Below, piece after piece: positions 1 through 11,710 of a stretch of DNA of 64,000 bases (positions within the stretch are counted from its first letter, which is position 1; every line of letters starts with the position of its first letter). Under the pieces are notes generated by a model. The model was not told the DNA's origin. It made no database searches and saw nothing but the letters and a program-made list of their open reading frames with translations. This DNA is from Pontederia crassipes (taxonomy: Eukaryota; Streptophyta; Magnoliopsida; Commelinales; Pontederiaceae): positions 42,993,909 through 43,057,908 of the forward strand of contig CM060184.1 in assembly GCA_030549335.1 (NCBI GenBank), given 5' to 3'. A program made the translations under genes and the position numbers.

Positions 1-1024
1 GGTGATTACGATGAAATAAAGATGGAAAGTAAAGTCCTGCACTTATGATGTACTTCAAGGGACCTCAGCTTGAGAAGTAAAGTCATGCATCCATACATGT
101 ACTTTTCAATGAATAATGTCCCTCGTCATAAAATGTGTATTATTAAATATTACTAGAAATAAAGTCCCTCACTATTATGATGTGTGTGTTTCTAAGTATG
201 ATTTATGATATGGAATGAAAGTCAAAATGCTATTATGTGATATAGATGAAGGATAAAGATGACACATGAAGGATCACATAATAAAAAAAGAAAAAAAAGA
301 ATGAAGAAAGATCCAAAGGGTTATAAAGTAACCCTGAGGAGATGTAAAGTATGAAAAAAGTTAAGAAGTAAGGATCAATGAAGAAACTCCTAGAATGTAC
401 ATGATTATGAGAATGAAATGAAATGATATGTTATGCCATGTTTGATGAATGATATGAATGCATATTTCTAGCGTATGGTACATGCAGATAATGGACATGA
501 AGCTAAGCAGATATGACATAATGTTTATATTTCATAAATATTATATAAAGAATGAATGTAAGTGTTATGTAATGTCAAGTAAGGATCATGATATAGTTCA
601 TGACATACATGTTTACATGTTATGTTATTATGATGATAAATTATGCATCACATGTAATATCATGTGATAGGATATCATGACATTTACGTACTTTAATTCA
701 GAACCTTGCACTCTGGATCCGTGCAGGTAATCAAGATTAACTGATGGATGGGAGCTCAAGCTCATGACGAAGTGTTGCACATGCTTAAGTCTAATAAGTT
801 CTAGTTGAACATTGATGTTATGTACTAAAGTCTTTAGTCATTTGGGGTACCATGACTTATTAGTTGAAAAAGATTTTATATGGTTCAAATAAAGTTTTAT
901 TTATTATGACTTTCAATAAAATGTTAAAGTATTCCGTTGTTAAAGGATGTATGGCGAATCGACTAACAACACGAAATTATTCTAAAGGACCAAAACTTTT
1001 AGGGTGGATTTTTGGATCGCTACA
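1..1024 (+). mobile_element. 3' portion of a family A LTR (LTR retrotransposon), cut by the window edge
   Basis: No protein is encoded. The segment matches the reverse complement of 26325-28486, and the two agree best at the right end, where both finish with the same block (AGGGTGGATTTTTGG) followed by a terminal ..TACA at 1024. It also matches, inverted, the stretches 2700-3155 and 6710-6830. The repeated phrase around AAAGTCCTGCACT and the block near GTGCAGGTAAT (about 722-732) recur in all these copies. The open frame at 864-1091 runs across the LTR end and is not a gene. The left end is outside the window, so I cannot tell a solo LTR from one LTR of a longer element. Confidence 0.75.
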
Positions 1025-2331
1025 ATGCCGCTATCCTAGACGCCGCCACCGTCGAAAATGCCGTGTCGCTATTGCTTTCTCCCGATCATGAGATCTAGTG
1101 CATTGAACAACCCTTCCTTTCTTCGCTGCCAATGCCACCACTAACGGACGCCACCACCTTGGATGCAGCCACCCCGGATGATAGAGATGTGCCATTGTTC
1201 ACCGCTCTTCCCATTCTGCCTAATTTCTTCACTTTCATCTGATTCCGAATGAGAGATTTTGAACTGTTCCTTTCTTCTTATTTTGCCTTGGCTATTAGCT
1301 GGTTCCTTCCGTTCACCTTGGACGACGACGCCTCAACCATTCACCTTGGATGCCAATGAATTGCGTCAGGACTGCCGGTAGACCAGAGCTTCCTTATTCC
1401 CAGTTATTAAGGTAAATTTTCTTGGTTTGAGCTGCTTTTATTGTTTCGTATATGTTTTCTATATTTGGAAATTTGGAAATATTTATGAATGTCTCTTCCA
1501 GATCCAATATCAAGAATAGGACCATTAGCTTTTAACTTCGTTTGAGAAACAAAGAGTTCACGGGAAATGTTTCTTTTTTCTCTTTTCATCAGAAGAACGA
1601 GAAGATAATTTTATAGTTTGATATTATCAAATTTGTGATTCTATTGAGATAATTTCAGTAGGATTTTTCTTATTTTGGAGTGATATCCATTTGATAAAAA
1701 TGTAGTACTTGTGCACTTGGTTCATTTTTGAGTGATATCCGCCAGACATATATCAAGTGCATTTTATTGTGCACCTCCAAAACAAGAAAAGCAAAAACTT
1801 TCATCAATCCAGTAGGCATTGAATAGTGTAATTTTACATCGATGCTTGCACTTAGGCAAGTGCTGGATATGTAACCTATTTTATTTGGGGAATCATCATG
1901 GTTACTTATTTTGTTTCTTCAAATTATTGTCTGGTATTATCCCTATGTATCATTCTTTTCCTGTTGACTCTTGCAAAAACTCAATACCAGCTTTCTATTT
2001 GATTTGTTCCCATGGAAAGATGGACTGCTTTCTAAACTCAAACATTATGGCAGGGCTTCTTATTCCATGTATAAAAACTATGAGACCGCATGTTTGATTA
2101 CATGAACATGCTGATTAGATCTATATTTTACGTATCTCTTCGTTTTTAGGAATTCTTTGGTTTTAGGCGTACTGGTCATGATGCATGTTTACAATCTTGC
2201 ATGGATCATAGAATTCCACATTTTAGGGAAATGCAGTTCGTTTGGATTGTCTACTCGTGCATAATAGCAAATTTGGATCAACTTAACATTCGGACCTTGT
2301 ATAGGCTAACTTGCTTATTTGTGAAATTTAA
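1025..2331. other. Unassigned interspersed sequence, no gene recognised
   Basis: From 1025 to about 1410 the sequence is richer in GC and in CCACC/GCC triplets than its surroundings, then becomes AT-rich. A stretch ending near 1411 (TATTAAG followed by GTAAATTT) looks like an exon end and donor site, so this could be the 5' untranslated exon or remnant of a plant gene. None of the short open frames (for example 1819-2097) resembles a known protein. Confidence 0.3.
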
Positions 2332-2665
2332 TAAACGATTCAAAATTCACTTTAAAAGTTTTGGACATTTAGAAAAATTTCACATTGTTAGACCATTCGT
2401 CATATATTATTTAATAGAGAAAAATTTTAACATTTTAATTAAATTCATAATAAATAAAAACTTTATATCACTCATAATAATTAATATTATGTAAGACTCC
2501 AACGATTCGAAATTCACCTTAAAAGTTTGACACTTAGAGAAATTTTACGTTGTTAACTCATTCACCATACATCATTTCACAAAAAAAAAATAACATTTTA
2601 AGTAAATTCAAAATAAATAAAAACTTTTTATTATTCATAACAATTAATATTTTGTAAGACAATAA
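2332..2665. repeat. Two-copy tandem duplication, unit about 169 bp
   Basis: Copy 1 (about 2332-2498) and copy 2 (about 2501-2665) both start with an ACGATTC(A/G)AAATTCAC block and end with TGTAAGAC. In between they share the same order of AT-rich words with substitutions and a poly-A expansion in copy 2. The tract abuts the 3' end of the inverted family A LTR. It is non-coding. Confidence 0.75.
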
Positions 2666-3155
2666 ATGCTTAAAATCTTCATTATATCATTAGTTCATTT
2701 AGAATCATAAAACTTATTAAATTGTAATCATATACAACACTTAGCTTGAGCTACCATCCATTACTTGATCTTAGTTATCTTAGAATGCAGGTTTCTTGAT
2801 TATAGTATGTAAAGGTAATGCATGCTATGACAATTTATTAAGCACTATTTGTGATGCATCAATTATCATCATAACAACATAAGCATATAAACATGAATAC
2901 CATGAACTATATCATGATCTCTACATGACATTATTTTATCATACATTCTTAACATAACATCCTTGAGACATAGATATCTTGGCATACCTACTTCACTTTA
3001 GAATCATCATCCGTAAATTTACCGTACAATAAGAATATGATCATATCATTCATAGTTATACATAAAATATAACTATCATAAGTCACGTCTTAAGAAATAC
3101 ATATGATAATAGTGAGGAACTTTATTCCTAAACATCTTTACGAATATACACACTT
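2655..3155 (-). mobile_element. Family A LTR, 3' piece (minus), left of a nested insertion
   Basis: Read on the minus strand, this piece follows the plus-strand LTR at about 660-900: the block ending GATGGTAGCTCAAGCT aligns with GATGGGAGCTCAAGCT near 743-758. It stops at 3155, exactly where the solo LTR 3156-6709 begins, and the alignment resumes at 6710. The 3' terminus is eroded and merges with the tandem duplication at 2332-2665, so the left boundary is approximate. Confidence 0.7.
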
Positions 3156-3793
3156 TGTAACGTATGCAAAATTCCATATAAGGAAAAAGGATTCAAAATT
3201 GAAATTTAATGCAATTAATGAAAGAAATCAAAACATGAAATCAATGAATTTAATGGAGGAATCAATACCATTAATGGGGGAATTCAAATTGAAAATTAGA
3301 TTGAGATCAATTCTTAAAGAAGGAAATGAATTCAAAAATAAGGAAACATTCAAATTGCAAATCAATTGTAATTAATGAGAGAAAATCAAGAATCAAACGT
3401 AAATTGTAATTAAGGAAAGAAATAATTAAAACATGGAAGAATATAAAAGAACAAAGAATTGGAATTTGAAATGTGTAGCGGCTGATAAATTTCATCAACA
3501 CGGATATGGAAAGAATTCAAACGCAAATTAAATTCAGGACAAGGAAAGATCAAAAGAGGAAGAGAATTCAGAATTTAATTCAAAATCAAATAAACAGAAT
3601 TAAAGCGCGGATGGATCCAAATAGGAAAGGGATTTGAATTCGAACATGCACTATGTAACGTCTGATAGAAATTAACACACATGGAAAGGATTTGAATACC
3701 AAATTCAAATGCAATAAGTAACTCCCAATCGGGGGAGGAATCTCCTCCCCCAATCACGCCTCAGACTCGGCCAGCCAAAGGGCCGGCCGAGAT

Positions 3794-3800
3794 TATAAAA
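3794..3800 (+). promoter_or_regulatory. TATA box of the family B LTR
   Basis: TATAAAAG sits between a GC-rich upstream block (GGCCGGCCGA) and a GC-rich presumed leader, about 640 bp inside the LTR. This is where U3 would meet R. The start of transcription is inferred, not seen. Confidence 0.55.
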
Positions 3801-4429
3801 GGGGCACGAAGGAGAACCCACCCTCGCGCCCCTTGGAATCCCTCCAGACTGGCCGCCGCCTCCCCTCCATCTTCTTCTTCTTCCTCTCCGGCGGTCGACG
3901 CACACATGCGTGCATGAAGGGCGTCAAGGATGATCCGGCTGAAGCCCAACTCTCGGCAACTCTTCCTCGATGCGCTTGTGAAGGCTGACCGCATCCTCTC
4001 GCCGGCCAAGAGCTCGAAGAGGACGACTCCAACGCCACCCCACCCCCCTATTTTTCTTCGTCTTCCTCGGCCCCGGCGAACCGCACGTGGACGACCGAGG
4101 CGATCAGAGGACATCCAAGGCACAGTGACCTCCACCTCGACGTGCTCGGAGGTCGGACGTCCCCTCCTCGCCGATCGAGATCGATCGATGCCGGAGAAGA
4201 CAACGAACGGATCACCAGCGAACGAAAAATGATCGAAAAAGGTACCTTAGATGTTCAATCCCTTTAGGCGATAAATTGTTAATCATATAATGCATGTGAT
4301 AGTCCCATATTGCTCTAGAACATATAAGTTCCATTTTTCATATTATAATTATCGTGCATCGACGGCCGAAAGATGGCAGGAGAAAAGGAAGAAGATCGGC
4401 GCGGATCTGCGCACCAGTAACCCGGCCCG

Positions 4430-4830
4430 GGAATACCCAAATGCGGTCTGAGTCTCAAAGGACCCAGACCGAGTCGCGCATTTTCCTCACACAACCATCG
4501 TATAGTAACCCAGACCGAGTCTGAGTTAGACTCGGCCCGGGTAGTATTGACCAGTCATGACCGGATCGACACGATTCTGACGGAGGTGACGTGGCAGTGT
4601 GCCGTACAACCCGACTCGAGTCGGATCCTGACTTGACCCAAGTCTTGCGACAAATATCCGGGTTGAGTTCTCCCTAACCTGACCCGGGTCCCGACCAGAG
4701 TGACGGGTCGGTCTACAGTCCGCAACCCGACTCGAGTCGGCTCTCGACTCGGACTGGGCCATATACCTCAATCACCCGACAGAGACCCGGTCCGCGTCTT
4801 ACCCAACTCGGCCCGAGTTCTATCCGCCAA
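4430..4830. repeat. Cluster of GACTCGAGTCGG / CGGCCCGAGTT palindromic words
   Basis: More than a dozen variants of (A)CCCGACTCGAGTCGG, GACTCGGCCCGGG and CCGAGTC occur on both strands within 400 bp. Similar words are dense at 9600-10125 and 42020-42660. They create spurious open frames (4526-4771, 4700-5011). No protein role is visible. Confidence 0.65.
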
Positions 4831-5143
4831 GATAATTATCTTTCATTATGGGCCCCGATCTTTTTTTAAATTGGGCCCCCACTTTCGACAGACCCACTTA
4901 AGGCCTTGTCCAATGATTGTAAAGACTATGATGGGCCTCCCTCACCCAAGGGATGGGTCAGGATTTGGCGTAAAGAATGAAGTAGACGTAATGTTATCCT
5001 CTCAGAGATAAGGGACTTGACTTTAACCTTTCTCTAATCTATGATTTTTAAACTCCACAGATGATAAACAAAATAAGTAAAGAAAAAGATGAAACTACGG
5101 GATTGTCATGTGCCGCCCCAGAGTACAGATCACAGAGGCTAAC

Positions 5144-5203
5144 AGGTGGGTATTAATAGCCCCACCACGGCCAATGTCATGAGGTGGGTATTAATAGCCC
5201 CAC
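5144..5203. repeat. Two direct copies of a 22-bp word, period 38
   Basis: The word starting AGGTGGGTATTAATAGCCCC occurs at 5144 and again at 5182 with no change over 22 bp. It lies in the downstream part of the family B LTR. Confidence 0.8.
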
Positions 5204-5233
5204 TGTGACGATATCATGGCATTGCATAGAGAG

Positions 5234-5513
5234 GGACAGGTAGCTAAGCTGAGGAGATAGCGAACCTACTAGTCTTCGATGACCACTGTTCCTGAGATTT
5301 CAGGTCCTCTCCCACCTATATCTCAAAGAAGGGTGATGCAATGGTCACACTCCTTCCCCCTAGAGAATATAGTATTGAGCCAGAGGAACAGATAGCTGAC
5401 TGAGAAGATAGTGAACATACAGATTCTTAAATGACCACTATTCCTGAGGTGTAGGTTCTCTCCCACCTACATTCCGAATTAGGTGATGCATTGACACACA
5501 CCCCTTTCCCTTT
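5234..5513. repeat. Diverged tandem duplication, period about 151 bp
   Basis: Both copies (about 5234-5360 and 5385-5513) run through ACAG(A/G)TAGCT, GA(A/G)GATAG(C/T)GAAC, TGACCACT(A/G)TTCCTGAG and CTCTCCCACCTA, then GGTGATGCA(T/A)TG. This is internal duplication within the LTR. Confidence 0.75.
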
Positions 5514-5619
5514 TTGGACTTACTGACTTTACAGATTCAAAGAGGCACCTCTGGCATCCCAACTAATAAAGTCTAGCTCGCATAGGACAACTAACTTTAA
5601 GGATATCATAGTAATGTAA

Positions 5620-6060
5620 AAGATGTAGTGAAACTCACAGCAAAGCAAATGCAAAGTAAAGTATTATATAGTATGACATAGACATGGTATAGTAAAGTAT
5701 GGAACATGGTACTGTAAAGATAATGCAGAGTATTGTAATGACAAAGTATAGTACAGTATGGTAAAACAAAGTATAGTACAGTATGGTAAAGTAAAGCATG
5801 GCAAAGCATAGTACAACACGGTAAAGTAAAGTATAGTACAGTAAAGTATGAAAAAGTAAAGTACAATATAGTATGATGAAGTAAAGCATAGCAAAGTATT
5901 GCATTGCAAAGTATATCAAAGCATGGAAAAATAATGTATTGGAAAGTATAGCAAAGTATGTCAAAGTAATGTATAGCAAAGTACATAGTTTGACATAGTA
6001 AAGACAAAGCAAAGTTATAGAAAAGAGTATAGCATGGACATAGTAAAGAATGAAATATAG
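5620..6060. repeat. Degenerate AAAGTATAGTA array
   Basis: A run of about 440 bp is composed of short variants of AAAGTATAGTACAGTATGGT and similar words, strongly depleted in pyrimidine runs on this strand. It yields long but meaningless Tyr/Leu-rich frames on the minus strand (5606-6012). Confidence 0.75.
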
Positions 6061-6709
6061 TTATAGTGATTCATTGCCTTGTGCAATCAAAGTATTGATT
6101 ATAATGAGAAAAGAAGAGATTATCTGTCAATAGCAAAGTATGTCATTGCTTATCTGTTATTGATTCAAGCATGTTTTGATTATTAATTTATAGCCTATGA
6201 TTCTATTGTACTGGACGTTTTCGCTCACGAGTATCCGATGCTCCTGCAATTGGGGTTTTGTAGGTGAGAATCTTGCCTAGAGAGGAGTGATGGAGAACAC
6301 AGTGCTCAAGGGTTGCTGCACATGACACACTCAATAATGTTTTTCGTTTGTAATTACATTATTTGAATAATTCATCTCTACATCAGAAGGTTATTATGGT
6401 CTTTTCCGCTGTAATCAAATATGTTACCATTGTCGAGATTTTATTGGATATTAATGTCATTGCCCACTTCTTTGTGTACTACATTAAGTGCTTAGTGTCC
6501 TTTGATATTCCAACTCTTCCGCAGTAAAGTATGTTTCCACCTTCCGCAATAAAGTCTATACTTATTTTATTATTATATTTGTTACCACGTATACAAATTG
6601 GTGAATGGTCAATGTCATAGTATAGTCAATAGTATAGCAGACAGTGTAGCGCTTCCAGGGTCAACCTGACTGCCTATGTGGCAGGAGGGGCGATTTTGAG
6701 GGCGTTACA

Positions 6710-8279
6710 CTCTTTCTGACGAGAGACATTGTTTCTTGAAAAGTACATACATAGATGTAGAAGTTTACTTCGCATGCTTAGTTCTCCTTGAAATATATAC
6801 TTTCCATCTTTATTTTGTCATCGTCTTACTTTCTTTCGTTTCTATAAGATACTTTGAAGTTAAACTTTACTTGCATTATTACTTTTATCTTACAACATCT
6901 TTAATCTTATCTTAGTTAGAGAGTCATGTTAGCATCATCAAATTGGCTAATTATGTCACATTCTTGGGAATACACTCATTATAATAGTAAGGGACTTTAT
7001 TTTAAAGAGTACTAATACTTTTCTAATGTGGACTTTGTTTCCAAATGCAAGACTTTACTTCGTGAACTTAGGTATCCTTAAAGTACATTTATTTTCTCAC
7101 CATTACTTTAATGAGTGAAAAGGACTTATTCTTCAACTTTAGAGTGCGTCAATACATTAATCATTCTTCATCTTTTAGCCTAATTGCGATTGAGCATGCC
7201 TAAAATTGTGCCTAAGTGATCATCAATACAATGTTTCATGAATAAAATCACATATAAAATGTATGAAACATCATAAAGCATTATATATAAATGCGTTTGG
7301 AATGTATAAGCATTTAAATAAAATGTATAAGATTAGCATAAAAAATATTGACATAAATGATATAATATGTTACTTTCCTTCTTTGACAATTCTCATACAT
7401 TATCAATAAAAAAATTTATAACTCAATATATAGATGTTGATTTAAATTGATTCTAATTTTCCTGTAAATTATATTTTCACATAAATCACATATAAAATTT
7501 ATGGATTTTATCTTTTTAGTATTTAATCCCAAAAATTCATACAACTACAACGATTTATTCTCTATATAGTATTTTGGTAGTAAACACTAAAATATTAATA
7601 ACTTCATTTATACTTGTTCTTTTTAGATGATTCCAAATGCCACAAAAAGGTAAAATGAATCTTTAACTTATGCATAAATTTCAAACCCTAATTATATATT
7701 TTCAAATTATGATATATTTTACATTTTTGTCTCATTGTTATTCGAGACAACATGTTTGCAGTTTGCTTTTCTTATCATAATTATTTGTATACATCTTCAA
7801 ATTAGATGAGTCGAATTGCTATGAAAAGTGAACCCTGAGGGCTTCCATCCATATATTATTTATACTTTTTGAATGAGTAAAATCTATCCAAATAATTATT
7901 GCAAGAACAATCACGAATTTAGACAGATTAATTAGATGCATAATCAATCATGCAACCCTCAATCGAAATTTCTATCAAGAATAAGGTGTTCTTGAAATCT
8001 CAATCCAAAAAAATATCATAAAGAGGAGAGAGAGGGATTTGAATCCCCTTTATATACTTCCTGGATGTTGATGCTCTTGTTCTTGTTCGTCTTTTCCCTC
8101 CTCTTCTTCCTCATTCTCCTCTTTTTTCTTGCTCTAGGCTGTAGACATCACGTTGAGGAGAAATAAGAAAAGGAAAAAGAAGGAGAGGTCTGTAAATTTT
8201 GTATAGAGTCTATTTTAGGATTTTTTAGAGTTTTCTCCAAACAATATAAATACTTATATTTAAAAATGAGGTTGTTATA
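6710..8279 (-). mobile_element. Family A LTR, 5' piece (minus), right of the nested insertion
   Basis: The alignment with the plus-strand copy at 1-130 resumes here: GACATTGTTTCTTGAAAAGT pairs with the reverse complement of about 95-115. From about 7510 to 8210 it matches 27790-28420 closely and in the same direction. The minus-strand 5' terminus is about 8279 (reads TATAACAACCTC, compare TGTGACAACCCG at 48472). A minus-strand TATA box lies at 8049-8056. Together with 2655-3155 this reconstitutes one LTR of about 2.1 kb. A minus-strand family A copy such as 26325-28486 has the same organisation. Confidence 0.75.
8049..8056 (-). promoter_or_regulatory. TATA box of the minus-strand family A LTR
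   Basis: The minus strand reads TATATAAAGG about 225 bp from the LTR 5' end. The same element occurs at 28324-28331 in the related LTR. It supports the direction assigned to the LTR. Confidence 0.5.
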
Positions 8280-8623
8280 AATTCAATTTATGCTGAATTA
8301 ATAAATTTATTGTGCAGATGCTGCTCCGATACATGATATGGTTGAAAGTGCAGATAGCGAAAGAGATAGATATTTCTTTCTGAAGCGTATTGATCTTATT
8401 TTTACTTTGTAGATGATATTACGATTCGTATCAAACGTCCAGCCAGCCAAAATACTTCATTGAAATAATGGTGTAAGTTCATCTTTAAGAAAGTTTTGTC
8501 GTCGTGTGTGTTATATAATTTTTTGAAAATATATATATGGTTCCAATGTCAATTATGTAATATGCATGTACGTAAAGATGCCAAAATCTGATATCCATCG
8601 GGCCAAATGTACAGGAGATCGGT
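8280..8623. other. Short interval between LTRs; possible exon remnant
   Basis: From 8319 (after TTGTGCAG, a plausible acceptor) an open stretch of about 30 codons runs to a TAG near 8411. It could be a leftover exon, but I recognise no family and nothing else supports it. The rest is AT-rich and unassigned. Confidence 0.25.
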
Positions 8624-9181
8624 TGTAACACCCCAAGATTTCAATAACGGCAATAAAATAATTTAGACCAAGCTAATGGATAAAAGGGGAATTTGAAAAC
8701 GAAAAAGGAAAAGAAAGAAAGATTAAATCCTATTGAGAGTAGGAATCATAATTAGATTGAAATTAGGAATTACAATTGATTTGAGATCTAAAAGAATATT
8801 TAGTGGATATAGGACTCTAAAATAGAATAGGATTAAAAGACTTATGGCTTAGAAATATTTCGTCCATTAAAATAATATTTATTATTATTTTAATCCAAAA
8901 ATTAAATGATAAAATATTATGGAATTAAATAGTTCCAAAAATTAGAGAAAAGAAGGAAATAAAAGAAAAAAATGTGAAAGTAGAATTTGATTGAAAGAAG
9001 TTATGGAAGAGATAAAAAGGAATTTGAATAGAGATAGATTTTTTATAAGTATGGTTATGAAAAAATTAGTGAAATTCGAATTTAATTAAATCTCAATATT
9101 TAAGAGATGATAATTAATGATGAATGGTTGATGGAGAAATAGTCCAAGGCGCAATAGGAGTCAAAAACCTTAGTTGAGAGC

Positions 9182-9188
9182 TATAAAT
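9182..9188 (+). promoter_or_regulatory. TATA box of the 8624-11710 LTR
   Basis: CTATAAATAAGGCC is the best TATA match in the element, lying about 560 bp from its left end with a C/T-rich presumed leader downstream. Confidence 0.55.
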
Positions 9189-9599
9189 AAGGCCTAAAGG
9201 GTGGCTAGAGATTGTTATTTGCCTCCACAGAATTTCTACACGAGAGCATCGTCTTTCTCCTTCGTTTTTTCACAAACTGAGGCACCTGAGAGCGCGGGCG
9301 ATATACCATTTCAAAGTTCTGTCAGTGGAGAATAAGATCCAAGCTAAGGTTTTTGGACTTTAATAGGGAGAAATCGTCGGTCAAAGTTGCGACGTCCATG
9401 CAGTCCGAAGACAACAAGAACATAATTAGTTTTTCAACCAACTTAAGGTACATAAGAGAATCTCCATGGCATCGATTTTTTGTGACATGGACCCTCAGGG
9501 CCTTGACCTAAGTATTGACTAATGTATGGATGAATTGTAAATTAAATTGCATGGATAATCACATAGAAAATAGGGTCAAAACTTGTGTTGAAATGATGA

Positions 9600-10125
9600 C
9601 TTCCCGAGACGGCAGAACCCGGTCCGGATTTCTTGGAATCCGGGTGGCAATCGAATTGATCCGAATCGAGTTCGTAAGAATTCAGCCCGGGTCGCAAGGT
9701 GTGCGGCCCAAGTTTTGTAATTCAGTGCGACACGAAAAGATTGTTAAGAATCTGGATCGAGTTCTGACTAATTCGGCCCGATTTCCATTAATGTTTATCG
9801 ATGAACGAAAATTGAATAAAATTCGGACCAGGTTTCGGATAGTCCGGCCCGAGTTCTATAATGAAGATGAGATCATATCAAGGAATCAAACTGACTCGGC
9901 CCGAGTTACGTTAGACTTGACTCGAGTTCCGAGAACATAAAAATTAGATTGGAAAATCACAGGCCAATCCGGCTCGGGTTCTGGTGATCGAATTGGAATC
10001 TGTATGGAAATCGGATGAACCGGCTCGAGTTCCACCCCACTTGGCTCGAGTTATATTGAAAGATGGGTATGATTAATTATAGGGAGCGGCCCGGGTTCCA
10101 TTTCACCCGGCCCATGTTTTGAAGT
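9600..10125. repeat. Cluster of CGGCCCGAGTT / CGGCTCGAGTT words
   Basis: At least ten variants of CCGG(C/T)(C/T)CGAGTTC occur at irregular 30-60 bp spacing. They are shared with 4430-4830 and 42020-42660. The open frame 9515-9940 is produced by this array and has no recognisable domain. Confidence 0.65.
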
Positions 10126-10374
10126 TCGAAACATGGATTTTAAAGTTATTAAAGTATGTTTAATTGAGATGATTGTGTTATTATTTATATCTGATCATAT
10201 TATTATGATATTGGTTTCATTATGATGATATTGATCCTACCATTATGATTTATTGATTGATGCCTTGTGCATCCAAGATTGAAGAGAAAGTTTAAATGAA
10301 AGCAAAGATAGACATCATAAGTTAATCAGGATAAAAGATGCATGGTACCTAAAATTGTGAGAGCTCTCAAAACA

Positions 10375-11260
10375 ACCTATATGATTGAAGCAGCCATTGT
10401 GGTTGAAGGATAACGCCAAATATAAGAATAAGTGATAAACAACCCTTGTGATTAAAGCAGTCATCATGGTTGAAGTTAATTGTTAAAAGTTAAAGAATAA
10501 GCATTAAGCAACCTTTATGGTTGAAGCAGTCTTTATAGTTGAAACATCCCTTATTGTTGAAGTATTAAGCAATCTTTGTGGTTGAAACAACCTTCGTGGT
10601 TCAAATATTAAGAAGCCTTTGTGCTTAAAGCAACCCTCGTGGTTGAAGTATTGAATAACATTTATGGTTGAAGTAGCATTTGTGGTTGAAGTGGCCCTCG
10701 TGATTGAAGTATTAAACAATCTTTATGGTTGAAGCAGCTCTCGTGGTTGAAGTACTGATCAGTCTTTATGGTTGAAGATAAGGTAAAGAATGATTGATTG
10801 ATAAGATATTAAATTGTAGTCTTTATGGTTGAAGTATAGAAAGATTAATTAATTATTAGAAATAAAAAAATAATTACAGTCTTTATGGTTGAATTTAAGG
10901 ATAAAAGATAATTGCATCCTTTGTGGTTGACGAATAAGAATGGAAGATTGATTGATATTGAATTGTTGATGTTAATATTAACTGAATCGAAATTGCAGTA
11001 TTTTTTGTTGAAGTATAGAGAGATAATTGATAGAAAAGAATAATTGAATTGCAACCTTCATGATTGATGTATGATAAAAGATTATTGAATTACTGCCTCT
11101 AAGGTTGAAGTAAAGTAAAATAAATATTGATTGATTATTAAGATAATTGATTGCGACTCATATGATTGACGTTATTAATAATAGAATTATTATTGCCAGT
11201 CGTTTGGTTGATGATAAAGGATGCTAAGATTATTGATTTCAACCAATTGATCTTTATGGT
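10375..11260. repeat. Degenerate array of a GGTTGAAG-containing unit
   Basis: Variants of (C)TTTATGGTTGAAGCAG recur roughly every 20-45 bp across about 900 bp, becoming sparser and more diverged toward the right. The spacing is irregular and the units differ, so this is an old internal LTR array and not a CRISPR or satellite. Confidence 0.75.
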
Positions 11261-11710
11261 TTTGGATAATGCACATTGATAATTGATATTGCATTAATAG
11301 AATAATATTGATATTGCTTATCATTACACATATGATTATTATTATTGATATGGTTCATATTATTTATTATTATGAATGATCCTACGTACAAAGTTATCTC
11401 ATTAGGTTTTGCCCCTGTACTTGTATCCGTACAAATGATTGTGATGGCGATGGTGAGACGGTTGGTGGCTCATCTGACGTTGACATGCACATAGATATAG
11501 GGTCCATTATTGTATAAATGTGGATCCTAACTCACAAGTTCTTAGATGTTGTAAATATGGGTTCCGTATATTGTTTAAATTATTATAAATTAAGTTTTCC
11601 GCTATTATATACCAGCATGTTGAATGGTTAGAATTAAGTCATAGAATTGAGTAGCGTCGTCGAGATAGTCTTCTGGACAGTCAAAAGAAAAAAAAATTTC
11701 GGGTGCTACA

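Larger units (their letters stand above)
3156..6709 (+). mobile_element. Family B solo LTR nested in an inverted family A LTR
   Basis: The element begins TGTAACG and ends CGTTACA, a perfect 7-bp terminal inversion of the LTR kind. It is flanked by CACTT (3151-3155) and CTCTT (6710-6714), a target-site duplication matching at 4 of 5 bases. The flanks join into a continuous family A LTR, which proves insertion into it. A TATA box at 3794 fixes the plus orientation and is followed by a GC-rich leader. No gag, pol, primer-binding site or second LTR is present, so this is most simply a solo LTR left by recombination. It resembles 8624-11710 in layout (TATA about 560-640 bp from the start, then clusters of CGGCCCGAGTT words), although the sequences have diverged. 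Confidence 0.8.
8624..11710 (+). mobile_element. Large family B-like LTR (3.1 kb), probably solo
   Basis: The left terminus TGTAACACCCC and right terminus GGGTGCTACA form an imperfect terminal inversion. The 5-bp flanks (TCGGT and TCCAT) match at only 3 of 5 positions, so the duplication is decayed or the ends are slightly off. A consensus TATA box (9182) and a leader with CCTCCACAG suggest a plus-strand promoter. The body holds the CGGCCCGAGTT cluster and a long degenerate GGTTGAAG array. No coding domain is present. The length is unusually large for a solo LTR, but the family B copy at 3156-6709 is of the same order. Confidence 0.65.

Noticed and set aside
864..1091. 75-codon plus-strand frame
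   Set aside because: It crosses the right end of a family A LTR at 1024, so it is a chance frame.
4526..5011. Overlapping frames of 81 and 103 codons on opposite strands
   Set aside because: Translations of the GACTCGAGTCGG word cluster in an LTR.
5606..6012. Three overlapping minus-strand open frames of 81-133 codons rich in Tyr, Leu, Phe and Cys
   Set aside because: They are translations of the degenerate AAAGTATAGTA array inside an LTR; all frames are open for the same compositional reason.
10375..11260. CRISPR-like repetition
   Set aside because: Units are short, variable and irregularly spaced inside a plant LTR; no cas genes and a eukaryotic context.
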